A DNA stretch of 64,000 bases from Massilia sp. BJB1822 (GTDB taxonomy: Bacteria > Pseudomonadota > Gammaproteobacteria > Burkholderiales > Burkholderiaceae_D): assembly GCF_013369485.1 (NCBI RefSeq), contig NZ_JABWEB010000002.1, positions 186,001-250,000 on the forward strand. Reading direction: 5' to 3'. Under the pieces are notes generated by a model. That model was not told the origin of the DNA. It saw nothing but the letters and a program-made list of their open reading frames with translations, and made no database searches. This document shows positions 63,954 through 64,000 of this stretch, in pieces. Position numbers and translations under genes: made by a program. Every line of letters starts with the position of its first letter. Positions within the stretch are counted from its first letter, which is position 1.

Positions 63954-64000
63954 ATGCTGGGTTGGGTGAGAGGCTATCGGCGCGCGGCGCTGGCGGGGGA
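63954..64000 (+). CDS. Start of a possible SulP-type transporter (truncated)
   Basis: ATG 63954 opens MLGWVRGYRRAALAG up to the window edge. WxxxYRRxxLxG resembles the N-terminus of SulP-family anion transporters, but only 15 residues are seen, so this is tentative. The perfect FNR-like box at 63887-63900 is placed suitably to control it. Confidence 0.35.
   Translation, partial: MLGWVRGYRRAALAG

Noticed and set aside
63530..63955. Minus-strand frame across the repeat array and the end of the GGDEF gene
   Set aside because: Repeated WHQGGTF-like translation comes from the hairpin repeats; the rest is a shadow of the GGDEF gene.

Overview
This window looks like a chromosomal segment of a high-GC betaproteobacterium, most likely Burkholderiales, family Oxalobacteraceae (Massilia, Duganella or Janthinobacterium type). 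I infer this from the protein families, the GC-rich third codon positions, the very dense signalling repertoire, and the palindromic intergenic repeats. No phage, plasmid, insertion-sequence or CRISPR module is visible. About 52 protein genes and three tRNA genes fill almost all of the sequence.

Layout. 1-10 kb: a truncated SDR oxidoreductase, a Nudix hydrolase, a porin / small periplasmic binding protein / GGDEF-EAL operon, a class I aminotransferase whose PLP-binding lysine is replaced by glutamine, a hybrid kinase and a nitrobindin-like protein. 10-27 kb: an HDOD protein, dadA with a divergent Lrp-type regulator, a coiled-coil membrane protein, a large TerB-like membrane protein, an outer membrane protein, a His-rich secreted protein, a type II NADH dehydrogenase, hemerythrin, and five signalling proteins (kinases, hybrid kinases, REC-GGDEF, PAS-REC). 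27.4-27.9 kb: three identical tRNA-Arg(ACG) genes with a clear promoter and terminator. 28-35.5 kb: a complete tetrathionate respiration locus, ttrBCA facing the two-component pair ttrR-ttrS. 35.5-37.5 kb: a repeat-bearing coiled-coil protein, lldD and a small orphan.

37.5-45.1 kb: a tight operon of response regulator, YaiO-like outer membrane barrel, membrane-anchored HEAT protein, processive GT2 glycosyltransferase and a secreted glycoside-hydrolase-like protein with a broken reading frame. It is met head-on by a Cache-HAMP-PAS histidine kinase. I read this as a candidate regulated surface-glycan system and the most promising little-described locus here. 45-54.4 kb: a 2-hydroxyacid dehydrogenase with its LysR regulator, then a MexEF-OprN/BpeEF-OprC-type RND efflux operon preceded by an LlpE-like hydrolase that has lost its catalytic serine and histidine. 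54.5-64 kb: a Cache protein, two acid-shock-like secreted proteins, a bacterial NHEJ set (ligD and ku) split by an isochorismatase/LysR pair, a stress SDR with a frameshift, a GAF-GGDEF protein with an RGEEF motif, and the start of a probable transporter.

Connections. c-di-GMP genes (three GGDEF proteins, one also EAL) and many sensor kinases suggest strong control of surface and respiratory behaviour. Palindromic intergenic repeats at 33.0 kb and 63.8 kb carry hairpins bordered by FNR-like boxes (TTGAT-N4-ATCAA), perfect in two cases, so they may affect both termination and oxygen-dependent regulation. All functions are inferred from sequence alone; no database search was possible.
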